A stretch of DNA of 64,000 nt. Origin: Caldimonas brevitalea. Lineage in GTDB: Bacteria; Pseudomonadota; Gammaproteobacteria; Burkholderiales; Burkholderiaceae_C. Each line of letters begins with the position of its first letter. The stretch's first letter is position 1. This document shows positions 54,896 through 64,000 of this stretch, one piece after another. The notes beneath the pieces are model-generated. The model ran no database searches. It was not told the origin of the DNA and saw only the letters and a program-made list of their open reading frames with translations. Both the position numbers and the translations under genes were made by a program. The stretch lies in the NCBI RefSeq assembly GCF_001017435.1, contig NZ_CP011371.1, positions 3,224,001 through 3,288,000 of the forward strand, given 5' to 3'.

Positions 54896-57016
54896 ATGAC
54901 GAAACACAGGGTCCGTTCAGGACGTCCTTATCCACTCGGCGCCTCTTGGGATGGCAAGGGCGTCAACTTCGCGTTGTATTCGAGCGTGGCCGAACAGGTC
55001 GAACTGTGCTTGTTCGACGCACTCGACCAGCCTGAAACCCGGCGTATCGAGCTGCTCCACCACCGCCACAACGTCTGGTACGGCTATGTGCCGGACCTGG
55101 CGCCCGGCGCGCTGTACGGCTTTCGCGTCCACGGCCCCTATGCACCCGAGCAAGGTTTGCGCTGCAATCCGCACAAGCTGCTGCTCGACCCCTATGCCCG
55201 CGCCATCGTCGGCGAACTGCGCTGGTCGTCGGCCCACTACAGCCACGAGGTCGATGCCGCCGCCGGCGCGGCCGAGGTCACCAACACCGAGGACAACGCC
55301 GCCCTTTGCCCCAAGTGCCAGGTGGTCGACGAACACTTCGACTGGGGCGACGACGCGCTGCTGCACACGCCCTGGTCGGACACCCTGATCTACGAGGTGC
55401 ACGTCAAGGGCTTTACGCAACAGCACCCCGAGGTGCCGCCGGAACTGCGCGGCACTTATGCCGGTCTGGCGTCGCCCCCGGCCATCGCGCACCTGAAACG
55501 GCTCGGTGTGACCGCGGTGGAACTGTTGCCGGTGCACGCCTTCATCGACGACGAGCGGCTGGTGAAGCTGGGGCTGCGCAACTACTGGGGCTACAACAGC
55601 ATCGGCTTCTTCGCCCCCGAGATGCGCTACAGCGCGAGCAAGACCATCGACGAGTTCAAGCAGATGGTCAAGACGCTGCATGCCAATGGCATCGAGGTGA
55701 TCCTCGACGTGGTCTACAACCACACGGCCGAAGGCCACCATCTCGGCCCGACCTTGTCGTTGAAAGGCATCGACAACCCCACCTACTACCGCCTCAAAGA
55801 GGACGACAAGCGGCTCTACGTCGACTACACCGGCTGCGGCAACACCGTCAACACCCGCCACCAGGCGGTGGTGCGCCTGATCATGGACAGCCTGCGCTAT
55901 TGGGTCACGCAGATGCACGTCGACGGCTTCCGCTTCGACCTCGCGTCGGCGCTGGGCCGCGGCAACAGCGGCTTCGACCCGCACGCGAGCTTCTTTGCCG
56001 CGATCGCGCAAGACCCCGTGCTGTCGCATGTGAAGCTGATTGCCGAGCCGTGGGACCTGGGCGAAGGCGGCTACCAGGTGGGCGGCTTCCCGGCCGGCTG
56101 GGCCGAGTGGAACGGGCGTTACCGCGACACCGTGCGCGGCTTCTGGAGCGGCCAGGAAGGCCATTTGGCGGAGCTGTCGAAACGCTTGTGCGGCTCCAGC
56201 GACATCTACCAGCACAGCCGGCGCTGCCCGACCGACAGCGTCAACCTGGTCACCGTGCACGACGGCTTCACGTTGCAAGACCTGGTCAGCTACAACCACA
56301 AGCACAACGAAGCCAACGGCGAGGACAACCGCGACGGCGAAAACCACAACCGCAGCTGGAACCGCGGTGCCGAGGGCGACACCGACGACGAACTGGTGCT
56401 GGCGCTGCGCGAACGCCAGAAGCGCAATCTGCTGCTGACCCTGCTGCTGTCGCAAGGCACCCCGCTGTTGCTCGGCGGTGACGAGTTGGGCCGGACCCAG
56501 CGTGGCAACAACAACGCCTACTGCCAGGACAACCCGATCAGCTGGTTCGACTGGACGACGACGCCCTCTTCCCAGCACTTGTGCGATTTCGTCGCCCGCC
56601 TGACGGCCTTCCGCCGCAGCCAGCCGGCGTTGCGCCGCACCACTTTCTTCACCGGCCGGCTCGACGAAGACGGTCACAAGGACCTCACCTGGCTGACGCC
56701 GGAGGGCGTCGAAATGCGCCAGCACGACTGGGAGCAACCGGCGCTGCGCGCGGTCGCGGCCCTGGTGTGCGGCTGGAAGGCGTCGCCGAGTGCGGGCGGC
56801 GACGACACGCAGAAGGCCGATTCGGTGCTGATCCTGATCAACGCACAGCAAGACCCCATCACCTTCACGTTGCCCGACCATCACGGCCCGTCCTGGGTGC
56901 CCCGTTTCGACACCCGCACCCCCGGCGGACTGCCTGCCCACGAGGGCGAACCGACGCAGGACGAATACGTGGTCGCGGGCCGGTCGATTGCTGTGCTCAC
57001 ACAACCCTCCATCTGA
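54896..57016 (+). CDS. glgX: Glycogen debranching enzyme GlgX (isoamylase type)
   Basis: 706 residues. N-terminal CBM48 (GRPYPLGASWDGKGVNFALYSSVAEQVELCLFD), then a GH13 barrel: VILDVVYNHTAEG, nucleophile Asp in GFRFDLASAL, acid/base Glu in LIAEPWDLG and VTVHDGFTLQD; GGDELGRTQRGNNNAYCQDN is a GlgX/isoamylase signature. It removes alpha-1,6 branches from limit dextrin. In GlgX-TreY-TreZ pathways the debranched chains feed trehalose synthesis. Fifteen bases before treZ, so co-transcribed. Confidence 0.95.
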   Translation: MTKHRVRSGRPYPLGASWDGKGVNFALYSSVAEQVELCLFDALDQPETRRIELLHHRHNVWYGYVPDLAPGALYGFRVHGPYAPEQGLRCNPHKLLLDPYARAIVGELRWSSAHYSHEVDAAAGAAEVTNTEDNAALCPKCQVVDEHFDWGDDALLHTPWSDTLIYEVHVKGFTQQHPEVPPELRGTYAGLASPPAIAHLKRLGVTAVELLPVHAFIDDERLVKLGLRNYWGYNSIGFFAPEMRYSASKTIDEFKQMVKTLHANGIEVILDVVYNHTAEGHHLGPTLSLKGIDNPTYYRLKEDDKRLYVDYTGCGNTVNTRHQAVVRLIMDSLRYWVTQMHVDGFRFDLASALGRGNSGFDPHASFFAAIAQDPVLSHVKLIAEPWDLGEGGYQVGGFPAGWAEWNGRYRDTVRGFWSGQEGHLAELSKRLCGSSDIYQHSRRCPTDSVNLVTVHDGFTLQDLVSYNHKHNEANGEDNRDGENHNRSWNRGAEGDTDDELVLALRERQKRNLLLTLLLSQGTPLLLGGDELGRTQRGNNNAYCQDNPISWFDWTTTPSSQHLCDFVARLTAFRRSQPALRRTTFFTGRLDEDGHKDLTWLTPEGVEMRQHDWEQPALRAVAALVCGWKASPSAGGDDTQKADSVLILINAQQDPITFTLPDHHGPSWVPRFDTRTPGGLPAHEGEPTQDEYVVAGRSIAVLTQPSI

Positions 57017-57030
57017 ACAAGGAGCCTGGG

Positions 57031-58866
57031 ATGCACTACGTACACGAGATGCCGTTTGGCGCTCGGCTGCGTCCGGATGGCGGAGCTCAGTTCCGCCTCT
57101 GGGCGCCGGGCGCCCGCTCTGCCAGCCTGGTGCTCAAGCGCCAGCAGCAGCGGGAAGAAGAGATCATCGAATCGCGCGCGTCGGAAGACGGCTGGTACCG
57201 CCTGACGGTCCCCAACACCGGTGCCGGTGACCTCTACCAATGGTTCATCGACGCCGAGCTGCGGGTACCCGACCCAGCCTCGCGCTTCAACCCGGAGGGA
57301 CCGCACGGTCCCAGCCAGCTGGTCGACGCGGCCAAGTTCGACTGGGACACCGCCTGGGTGGGACGCCCCTGGCACGAAGCCGTGATCTATGAGCTGCACG
57401 TCGGCTGCTTCACGCCGGCCGGCACCTATGCCGCCGCCGAAGCGCAGCTACCCGCGCTGGCGCAGCTGGGCGTCACCGCCGTCCAGCTGATGCCGCTGGC
57501 CGACTTTCCCGGCCGTTTCGGCTGGGGCTACGACGGCGTGTTGCCCTACGCCCCCTATGCCGCCTACGGCAGCCCGCAAGACCTCAAGCGTTTCATCCAG
57601 GCCGCGCACCGGCTCAACATGATGGTGTTCCTCGACGTGGTCTACAACCACTTCGGCCCGGACGGCAACTACCTGCCGCGCTACGCACCGCAGTTCTTCA
57701 ACGAGCGCCACAAGACAGCCTGGGGCGCGGCGGTCAACTTCGACGCGCCGGGCAGCGAGACGGTGCGCGAATTCTTCATCCACAACGCCCTCTACTGGCT
57801 GGAGGAGTACCGATTCGACGGCCTGCGCTTCGACGCCGTGCATGCCATGCTCGACGACAGCAAGCCCGACATCGTCGAGACGCTGTCGAACCGCATTCGC
57901 GAAGCCTTTCCGCAGCGCCATGTGCACCTCGTGCTCGAGAACGACACCAACGAGGCGCGCCGCCTCGGGCGGCCCGGCGAGCCCGGGCGCTACGACGGCC
58001 AGTGGAACGGCGACTTCCATCACACGCTGCACGTGCTGATGACCGACGAGCACGACGGCTATTACGCCGAATACGACCAACCGCTCGACCAGCTGGCCCG
58101 CGTGCTGACCCACGGCTTTGCACGGCAAGGTGCACCGCACATCACCGAAAACGCCCCGCCACGGCAGGCAGCGGTCGGCAGCGTGCCGTTGTCGGCCACC
58201 GTCAACTTCCTGCACAACCACGACCAGATCGGCAACCGGGCCTTCGGCGAGCGCCTGACGCAACTGACTGACGCGACGTCGCTGCGCCTGGCCGTGGCGA
58301 TCAACCTGCTGATGCCGGCCCCGCCGATGCTGTTCATGGGCGAGGAGTTCGGCGCCAAGACGCCGTTCCTGTACTTCGCCGGCTGGACCGGCGAGCTGCG
58401 CGAGGCGGTGCGCGAAGGCCGGCGGCGCGAGTTTGCGCACTTCCCGCGGTATGCCGAGGCCGCCGAGCGCGGTGAGTTGCCCGACCCCTGCGACCCGCAG
58501 ACCTTCGAGCGCAGCAAGCTCGACTGGGTCAGTGCCCAGGCCGTCGCGCACCGCGAGTGGCGCCATCACTACGCCGAGCTGCTGGCACTGCGCGCGCGAG
58601 CGATCACGCCGCACCTGCCGAAGCTGCGCACCGGCGCCCACACCGCCCGGCGTGCTGGCGACGGCGCCTTGCGCGTGCGCTGGCGCTTCGAGGGCGGCAT
58701 GGCGCTGGAGATGCTCGTCAACCTGAGCCACCAGAGCTGCCGGCTCGACCAGCCGTCGCAACCGCAGGGCCTGCAGGACACGACGCTGCTGCACAGCATC
58801 GGCGACGTGGTGGCCGACTCGCTCAGCCCCTGGGCCGGCCGTTGGTATTGGGGACGCGAGAGCTGA
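57031..58866 (+). CDS. treZ: Malto-oligosyltrehalose trehalohydrolase
   Basis: 611 residues from ATG 57031 (AAGGAG seven bases upstream). N-terminal CBM48-like domain (FGARLRPDGGAQFRLWAPGA), GH13 subfamily 10 barrel: VIYELHVGCFTPAGTYAAAEAQL, FLDVVYNHFGPDGNYL, nucleophile Asp in DGLRFDAVHAM, Glu in LVLENDTNEAR and FLHNHDQIGNRAFGERL. It releases trehalose from maltooligosyl trehalose made by TreY, which is encoded as part of the next gene three bases downstream. Confidence 0.95.
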   Translation: MHYVHEMPFGARLRPDGGAQFRLWAPGARSASLVLKRQQQREEEIIESRASEDGWYRLTVPNTGAGDLYQWFIDAELRVPDPASRFNPEGPHGPSQLVDAAKFDWDTAWVGRPWHEAVIYELHVGCFTPAGTYAAAEAQLPALAQLGVTAVQLMPLADFPGRFGWGYDGVLPYAPYAAYGSPQDLKRFIQAAHRLNMMVFLDVVYNHFGPDGNYLPRYAPQFFNERHKTAWGAAVNFDAPGSETVREFFIHNALYWLEEYRFDGLRFDAVHAMLDDSKPDIVETLSNRIREAFPQRHVHLVLENDTNEARRLGRPGEPGRYDGQWNGDFHHTLHVLMTDEHDGYYAEYDQPLDQLARVLTHGFARQGAPHITENAPPRQAAVGSVPLSATVNFLHNHDQIGNRAFGERLTQLTDATSLRLAVAINLLMPAPPMLFMGEEFGAKTPFLYFAGWTGELREAVREGRRREFAHFPRYAEAAERGELPDPCDPQTFERSKLDWVSAQAVAHREWRHHYAELLALRARAITPHLPKLRTGAHTARRAGDGALRVRWRFEGGMALEMLVNLSHQSCRLDQPSQPQGLQDTTLLHSIGDVVADSLSPWAGRWYWGRES

Positions 58867-58869
58867 TCG

Positions 58870-61800
58870 ATGGACCTGAGAACTCATTCCACGCTGGAAG
58901 CCTTGTGCGAGCAGGTGGGCCTGGCGCCCCATTACCTGAACGTCTGGGGTCAAGAGCAGCAGGTGCCCGCCGAAACCCTGCGCGCACTGCTCAAGGCCAT
59001 GGGACACGAGGCCGACGACGAACCGGCCGCGCGACGTTGCCTGGCCGAGCTGCGCAGCCAGACGAGCCACGAAGCGCTGCCGCCGGTGCTGGTGTCGGAG
59101 CCGTCGCGGCTGCAGCCGCTCGACTTGAAGACCGGCCCAGACCGCCCGCTGGCCTGGGAGCTGGTGTGCGAAGACGGACAGCGGCACCACGGCGAGCTGC
59201 CGTCCGGCACCCGCCGGCTGGCGCTGCCGGACGGTCTGCCGCTCGGCTACCACCGCCTGACACTGCGTGACGGTGGCCCGCAAGGTGAGGTCATCGGCAC
59301 CACCACGCTGATCCTCTGCCCCGAGCGCTGCTGGCAGCCGGCCGCCCTCGAGGCGGGGCAGCGTTTGTGGGGCGTGTGCGTGCAGCTGTATGCGCTGCGT
59401 TCGGCGCGCAACTGGGGCGTCGGCGACTTCTCCGACCTGCGGTTGCTGGTCGAAACCTCGGCCGCGCTGGGCGCCTCGTTCATCGGCCTGAACCCGCTGC
59501 ATGCGTTGTTTCCGCGTGCGCCGCAGCAGGCCAGCCCCTACAGCCCGTCGAGCCGGTGCCTGCTCAACCTCCTCTACCTCGATGTCGAAGCCGTGCCCGA
59601 ACTGGCCGGCTGCAGCGCCGCACGCGACCGTATCGCCACCGCGCCCTTCCAGCAACGGCTGCAGGCCCTGCGCGAGGCGGAACTGGTCGATTACGTCGGC
59701 GTCGCGGCCTTGAAGTTCGAGGTGCTGGAACTGCTCTACGCCCACTTCCGGCGCGAGCACCTGCAGGCGGAGTCCGAGCGGGGACAGGCCTTCCGCGCCT
59801 TCCAGAGCAGCCAGGGTGCGATGCTGCGACGGCACGCATTGTTCGACGCGCTGCAGGCCCACTTTCATGCGCAGGACACGTCGGTGTGGGGCTGGCCGGC
59901 CTGGCCCGAGGCCTACCGCGACCACGAGAGCGAGGCCGTGCGCCGTTTCGAAGCCGAGCAGATCGAACAGGTCGAGTACTGGGAGTACCTGCAGTGGCTC
60001 GCCGACGAACAACTCCAGGCCGCCTCGGCGCGCGCGGCCGAGCTCGGCATGCCGCTGGGCCTCTACCGCGACCTGGCGGTGGGCTCGAACGAAGGCGGCT
60101 CGGACACCTGGGCCTCACCATCGTTCTATGCGCTCGGCGTGCACGTCGGGGCCCCACCGGATGACCTGAACCCCAACGGCCAGGATTGGGGCATGCCCCC
60201 ACCCCGCCCCGAGCAGCTGCGCGCGTCGGCCTACGCGCCCTTTGTCGAGATGCTGCGCGCCAACATGCGCGGCGCCGGGGCCGTGCGGCTCGACCATGTG
60301 ATGGCGTTGCGGCGGCTGTTCTGGATCTTGCCGGGCCGTGGCGCCTCGGGGGGCGCCTATCTGCACTACCGGGTCGACGAGATGATGGCCATCGTGGCGC
60401 TCGAAAGCGTGCGCAACCAGTGCCTGGTGATCGGCGAAGACCTCGGCACCGTGCCGCCCGAAGTCCAGCAGGCGATGCAAAAGCGCGGCGTGCTGTCGTA
60501 CTGCCCGCTCTACTTCGAGCACGACGAGCAAGGCGGCTTCCGCTCGCCCGAGCAATGGAAGCCGCTGTCGCTGGCGATGGCCGGCACCCACGACCTGGCA
60601 ACGCTGCGCGGCTTCTGGCGCGGCGAAGACATCGACCTGCGGCGCCGGCTCGGCCTCTACCCGGCCGCGGACGCCTGCCGCCGCCACACCGTCGAACGCG
60701 GCACCGACCGCACCCAGCTGCTGCTCGCGCTCGAGAAGCAAGGCCTGTATCCGGAAGGCGAGGCGGCCCGCCCGGCGCCGGCCGAGCTGTCGGCGGAACT
60801 GATCACGGCCCTCCATGAGCTGCTGGGCCGCACCGCGTCGAAGCTGGTCGGCGTGCAACTCGAAGACGTGCTGCAGCAACTCGAGCAGGTCAACCTGCCC
60901 GGCACCACCGAAGAACGCTGGCCCAACTGGCGCCGCAAGCTGAGCGTGGGCCTCGAGGACCTGTCGCACGACAAGCGGGTGCTCGACGTCTGCGCCGCCT
61001 TGGCGCGCGCCCGCGCCACCGCCGCCGCGCCGGCTGCCGTGCCACGCGCCTTGCCGCCGCTGTCGAGTGCCGCAGTGCCGCGCGCGACCTACCGCGTGCA
61101 GCTCCATGGCGGTTTCACGTTCAAGCAAGCGACCGAGGTGCTCGACTATTTGCACGCCTTGGGCATCAGCCACCTCTACAGCTCGCCCTATCTCAAGGCG
61201 CGTGCCGGCAGCACGCACGGCTACGACATCGTCGACCACAACGCGCTCAACCCCGAGATCGGCAGCGAAGCCGAGTTCGAGCGGATGTGCGCGACGCTGC
61301 AGCGCCACGGCATGCAGCAGCTGCTCGACATCGTGCCCAACCACATGGGCGTGCTGCAGGCCGACAACGCCTGGTGGCTGGACGTGCTCGAACACGGCCC
61401 GGCGTCGGAACATGCCGAGACCTTCGACATCGACTGGACACCGCCGGCCGCCGAGATGGCCGGGCAGGTGCTGCTGCCGGTGCTGGGCAAGCCGTATGGC
61501 GAGGTGCTCGAAGCCGGCGAGCTGTCGTTGTCGTTCGACGCTGACAGTGGGCAGTTCCGGGTGAACTACTACGACCATCGCTTCCCGATCGACCCGCGCG
61601 ACTACGGCAGCATCCTGCGCGCAGTGCCGGCGCCGCTGCCGCAGAACGACAGCCAGGCCACCGCCTTGCAAGCCTTTGAGTCGCTGATCGACGCCTTCGA
61701 CCGCCTGCCGGCCCGCGACGACCCCGAGCCCGGTGCGCGCGCCGCCCGCCAGCGCGACCAGGCCCTGTTCAAGCAACGTCTGGCGCAGCGTTACCGCGAC

Positions 61801-63987
61801 GACGCCTGGATCGCGAGCTGGGTCGACGCCTGCGTCAAGGCCGTCGCGGGGCGGGCCGGCGATGCGTCCAGCTACGACACACTGGATGGGCTGATCCGCC
61901 GCCAGGCCTACCGGTTGGCGTACTGGCGGGTGGCCGGCGACGAGGTCAACTACCGCCGCTTCTTCGACATCAACACGCTCGCGGCGGTGCGCATGGAGCG
62001 CGAGCCCGTGTTCGAGGCCACCCACCGCACGCTGCTGCGCTGGCTGGCCGACGGCAAGATTTCAGGCCTGCGCATCGACCACCCCGACGGGCTGGCCGAC
62101 CCACCCCGCTATTTCGAACGGCTGCAGGCCTACCATGCTGCCTTGCAGCGCAACGCCGGCAGCCCGCAGCCGCGGGCGCTGTACCTGGTGATCGAAAAGA
62201 TCCTGGCCGAGCATGAACACTGGCCGTCGAGCTGGCAGGTGCACGGGGACACCGGCTACCGCTTCGCCAACCAGGTCAACGGGGTGTTCGTCGACGCGCG
62301 GCACGAGGCGGCGATGGACCGCATCTACAGCGACTTCATCGGCGAGACGCTCGACTTCGACGAACTGCTCTACGCGGCCAAGCGCAGCATCATCGACACC
62401 TCGCTGGCGGCCGACCTGCAGATGCTGACGCTCGCGGCCCACCGTATCGCCCAAAGCGACCGGCACGCCCGCGACTACACCCGCAACGCGCTCAAGGCGG
62501 CGCTGACCGAACTGGCCGCGGCCTTCCCGGTCTACCGCACTTACATCAGCGAGCGCGGGGTCGACCCGATCGACCGCGAGCAGCTGAGTTGGGCCACTGC
62601 GGCCGCCAAGCGGCGCTGCAGCGAGGCCGCGGCGCTCGTCGTCGACTACTTGGCCGAACTGATGCAGACCGTGCACGCCGACCCCGACCCCGAGCGGCGC
62701 GAGCTGGGCCTGCGCTTCGTGACCCGCTTCCAGCAGTTCACCGCGCCGGTGATGGCCAAGGCGATGGAAGACACCGCCTTCTACCGCTACCACCGGCTGA
62801 TCTCGCTCAACGATGTCGGCGGCGACCCGCGCGACTTCGGCACCAGCGTGCCCGCCTTCCACGTGGCCAACCAGACGCGCGCCCGCTTCCTGCCCCACAC
62901 GCTGCTCGGCGGCTCCACCCACGACAGCAAGCGCAGCGAAGACGTGCGCGCGCGCCTCGACGTGCTCAGCGAAGTGCCGGGGGCCTGGCAGGAAGCCGTG
63001 CAACGCTGGCAGGCGCTGGCCCGCAAGCAGCTGCCGTCGCTGGCGGGCGGCGAGGTGCCCAGCCCCAACGACGAGTATTTGCTCTACCAGACGCTGGTCG
63101 GCGTCTGGCCGCTGCAGCCGCCCGACGCGCAGGAACTCGGCACCCTGCGCGAGCGGGTGCAGGCCTACATGTTGAAGGCGGTGCGCGAGGCCAAGCAGCA
63201 CACCAGCTGGGTCGACCCCAACGCCGCCTATGAGGCCGCGCTGGCGCGATTCATCGATGCCCTGCTCGGCCAGCTCGAGCCCAACCCCTTCCTGTCGGAC
63301 CTGAACCGTTTTGTCCAGGCGCTGGCGCCGTTCGGCTGCTACAACAGCCTGGCGCTGGCCACGCTCAAGCTGACCTCGCCCGGCGTTCCCGACATCTACC
63401 AAGGTTGCGAGAGCTGGAACTTCAGCCTGGTCGACCCGGACAACCGGCGCCCGGTCGACTTCGAGCGCCTGCGGCAGTCGTTGCAGGCGGTGCAATCGCT
63501 GTATCGCGACGGCGCACCGGCCGGCGAAGCGCTGGCGCCTTTACGCGCGAGTCTGCACGACGGGCGCTTGAAGCTGCTGGTGACCTGGCGCTTGCTGCAG
63601 TTGCGCGCGGCCGAGCCGGAACTGTTCGAGCGCGGCGCCTATTGGCCGCTCGATGTCGTGGGCCCGGCGAGCGAGTCGTGCATTGCCTTTGCACGCGAGC
63701 TGCGCGGCCGTTGTGTCGTCGTGGTGGTGCCGCGCCTGATGCACCAGCTGTGCGAGGGCCGGCCCGAGGCCCTGCATCAAAGCGACACCTGGCGCGACAC
63801 CGAGTTGGTGCTGCCGCCGGCACTGTCCGAGCAGGCGCAGTGGCTGGAGTGGATCACCGCCCGACCGCTGACCGCCGGCACCCGCCGCCGACGCCGTTTG
63901 CCGCTGGCCGAGCTGATGCGCGAGCTGCCCGCCGCGGTGCTGCTGCCCGCCCCGCCTGACGAGGCCGGTGACGGCGCTGCCCCTTGA
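58870..63987 (+). CDS. malQ-treY: Fusion of 4-alpha-glucanotransferase (MalQ) and malto-oligosyltrehalose synthase (TreY)
   Basis: 1705 residues in one uninterrupted frame. Residues 1-about 715 are MalQ (GH77): RSARNWGVGDFSDLR, nucleophile Asp475 in AVRLDHVMALRRLFW, acid/base Glu523 in CLVIGEDLGTVPPEV and AGTHDLATLRGFW. An Ala/Pro linker (about 720-735) leads to TreY (GH13 subfamily 26) from RATYRVQLHGGFTFKQA: GISHLYSSPYLKARAGSTHGYDIVDHN, LDIVPNHMG, GLRIDHPDGLADP and LLGGSTHDSKRSEDVRARL. MalQ lengthens glucans; TreY converts the reducing end to a trehalose unit for TreZ. ATG 63988 directly after the stop could begin another gene outside the window. Confidence 0.94.
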   Translation: MDLRTHSTLEALCEQVGLAPHYLNVWGQEQQVPAETLRALLKAMGHEADDEPAARRCLAELRSQTSHEALPPVLVSEPSRLQPLDLKTGPDRPLAWELVCEDGQRHHGELPSGTRRLALPDGLPLGYHRLTLRDGGPQGEVIGTTTLILCPERCWQPAALEAGQRLWGVCVQLYALRSARNWGVGDFSDLRLLVETSAALGASFIGLNPLHALFPRAPQQASPYSPSSRCLLNLLYLDVEAVPELAGCSAARDRIATAPFQQRLQALREAELVDYVGVAALKFEVLELLYAHFRREHLQAESERGQAFRAFQSSQGAMLRRHALFDALQAHFHAQDTSVWGWPAWPEAYRDHESEAVRRFEAEQIEQVEYWEYLQWLADEQLQAASARAAELGMPLGLYRDLAVGSNEGGSDTWASPSFYALGVHVGAPPDDLNPNGQDWGMPPPRPEQLRASAYAPFVEMLRANMRGAGAVRLDHVMALRRLFWILPGRGASGGAYLHYRVDEMMAIVALESVRNQCLVIGEDLGTVPPEVQQAMQKRGVLSYCPLYFEHDEQGGFRSPEQWKPLSLAMAGTHDLATLRGFWRGEDIDLRRRLGLYPAADACRRHTVERGTDRTQLLLALEKQGLYPEGEAARPAPAELSAELITALHELLGRTASKLVGVQLEDVLQQLEQVNLPGTTEERWPNWRRKLSVGLEDLSHDKRVLDVCAALARARATAAAPAAVPRALPPLSSAAVPRATYRVQLHGGFTFKQATEVLDYLHALGISHLYSSPYLKARAGSTHGYDIVDHNALNPEIGSEAEFERMCATLQRHGMQQLLDIVPNHMGVLQADNAWWLDVLEHGPASEHAETFDIDWTPPAAEMAGQVLLPVLGKPYGEVLEAGELSLSFDADSGQFRVNYYDHRFPIDPRDYGSILRAVPAPLPQNDSQATALQAFESLIDAFDRLPARDDPEPGARAARQRDQALFKQRLAQRYRDDAWIASWVDACVKAVAGRAGDASSYDTLDGLIRRQAYRLAYWRVAGDEVNYRRFFDINTLAAVRMEREPVFEATHRTLLRWLADGKISGLRIDHPDGLADPPRYFERLQAYHAALQRNAGSPQPRALYLVIEKILAEHEHWPSSWQVHGDTGYRFANQVNGVFVDARHEAAMDRIYSDFIGETLDFDELLYAAKRSIIDTSLAADLQMLTLAAHRIAQSDRHARDYTRNALKAALTELAAAFPVYRTYISERGVDPIDREQLSWATAAAKRRCSEAAALVVDYLAELMQTVHADPDPERRELGLRFVTRFQQFTAPVMAKAMEDTAFYRYHRLISLNDVGGDPRDFGTSVPAFHVANQTRARFLPHTLLGGSTHDSKRSEDVRARLDVLSEVPGAWQEAVQRWQALARKQLPSLAGGEVPSPNDEYLLYQTLVGVWPLQPPDAQELGTLRERVQAYMLKAVREAKQHTSWVDPNAAYEAALARFIDALLGQLEPNPFLSDLNRFVQALAPFGCYNSLALATLKLTSPGVPDIYQGCESWNFSLVDPDNRRPVDFERLRQSLQAVQSLYRDGAPAGEALAPLRASLHDGRLKLLVTWRLLQLRAAEPELFERGAYWPLDVVGPASESCIAFARELRGRCVVVVVPRLMHQLCEGRPEALHQSDTWRDTELVLPPALSEQAQWLEWITARPLTAGTRRRRRLPLAELMRELPAAVLLPAPPDEAGDGAAP

Positions 63988-64000
63988 ATGTCCTGCGACC

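Noticed and set aside
57448..60012. 854-codon minus-strand open frame
   Set aside because: Antisense to treZ and malQ-treY, whose sense frames carry complete catalytic motifs.

Overview
The window is about 64 kb of high-GC (roughly 68-70%) DNA, densely coded, with strong G/C preference at third codon positions. Family content (PilE/FimT/PilV/PilW minor pilins, Crp/Fnr regulators, UPF0016 exporter behind a yybP-ykoY riboswitch, NudK, GlgC/GlgX/TreZ/TreY/MalQ) and protein style fit a betaproteobacterium of the order Burkholderiales, of the Rubrivivax-Leptothrix-Caldimonas kind. I cannot name the species from sequence alone. I saw no rRNA, tRNA, CRISPR array, insertion sequence or prophage.

Layout. 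(1) 1-1671, minus strand: start of a type IV minor pilin operon (pilE, fimT, pilV, pilW), running off the left edge. (2) 1.9-5.3 kb: a DUF4382-type lipoprotein, two hypothetical proteins and a DUF1275 membrane protein. (3) 5.3-21.5 kb: a signalling and low-oxygen/stress block. It holds two Crp/Fnr regulators, an OmpR-type regulator with a hybrid kinase, a degenerate carbamoyltransferase with an L,D-transpeptidase, an SDR oxidoreductase, a tandem universal stress protein, a NarL-type two-component pair, a P2A-type cation ATPase, a helical phasin-like protein and small membrane proteins. Two good FNR/ANR-type boxes (9173-9186, 19806-19819) sit at activator distance from start sites here. (4) 21.5-29.8 kb, minus strand: a 2020-residue soluble poly-HAMP hybrid kinase translationally overlapped by a second hybrid kinase. 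(5) 30.2-34.5 kb: an amino-acid binding protein, a NhaR-type LysR regulator, a BI-1/YccA membrane protein, pyrrolidone-carboxylate peptidase and a CxxCxxCC protein. (6) 34.6-45.0 kb, minus strand: six secreted carbohydrate-active proteins (DUF4874/DUF4832 barrel, GH16, two GH5, GH18, GH64) built from shared, shuffled binding modules; an AA10 lytic monooxygenase with the same chitin-binding module lies at 48.3-49.6 kb. Together they would attack beta-1,3-glucan, chitin and cellulose, as in fungal walls or plant litter. (7) 45.3-48.2 kb: an operon of a radical-SAM protein and a DUF4130-UdgX fusion behind a clear LexA box. (8) 49.6-53.0 kb: manganese-riboswitch-controlled exporter, nudK diverging from a deoR-type repressor across an array of TTCGTGCAA sites, a single-domain response regulator and a small acidic protein. 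(9) 53.5-64.0 kb: a glycogen/trehalose cluster glgC, glgX, treZ and a MalQ-TreY fusion.

The most unusual items are the poly-HAMP kinase, the SOS-box/rSAM/UdgX operon, the MalQ-TreY fusion, the FNR-box promoter that appears to produce a leaderless carbamoyltransferase-like mRNA, the phased operator array at nudK/deoR and the modular reshuffling in the polysaccharide-degradation locus. Assignments are from reading motifs only; no database search was run.
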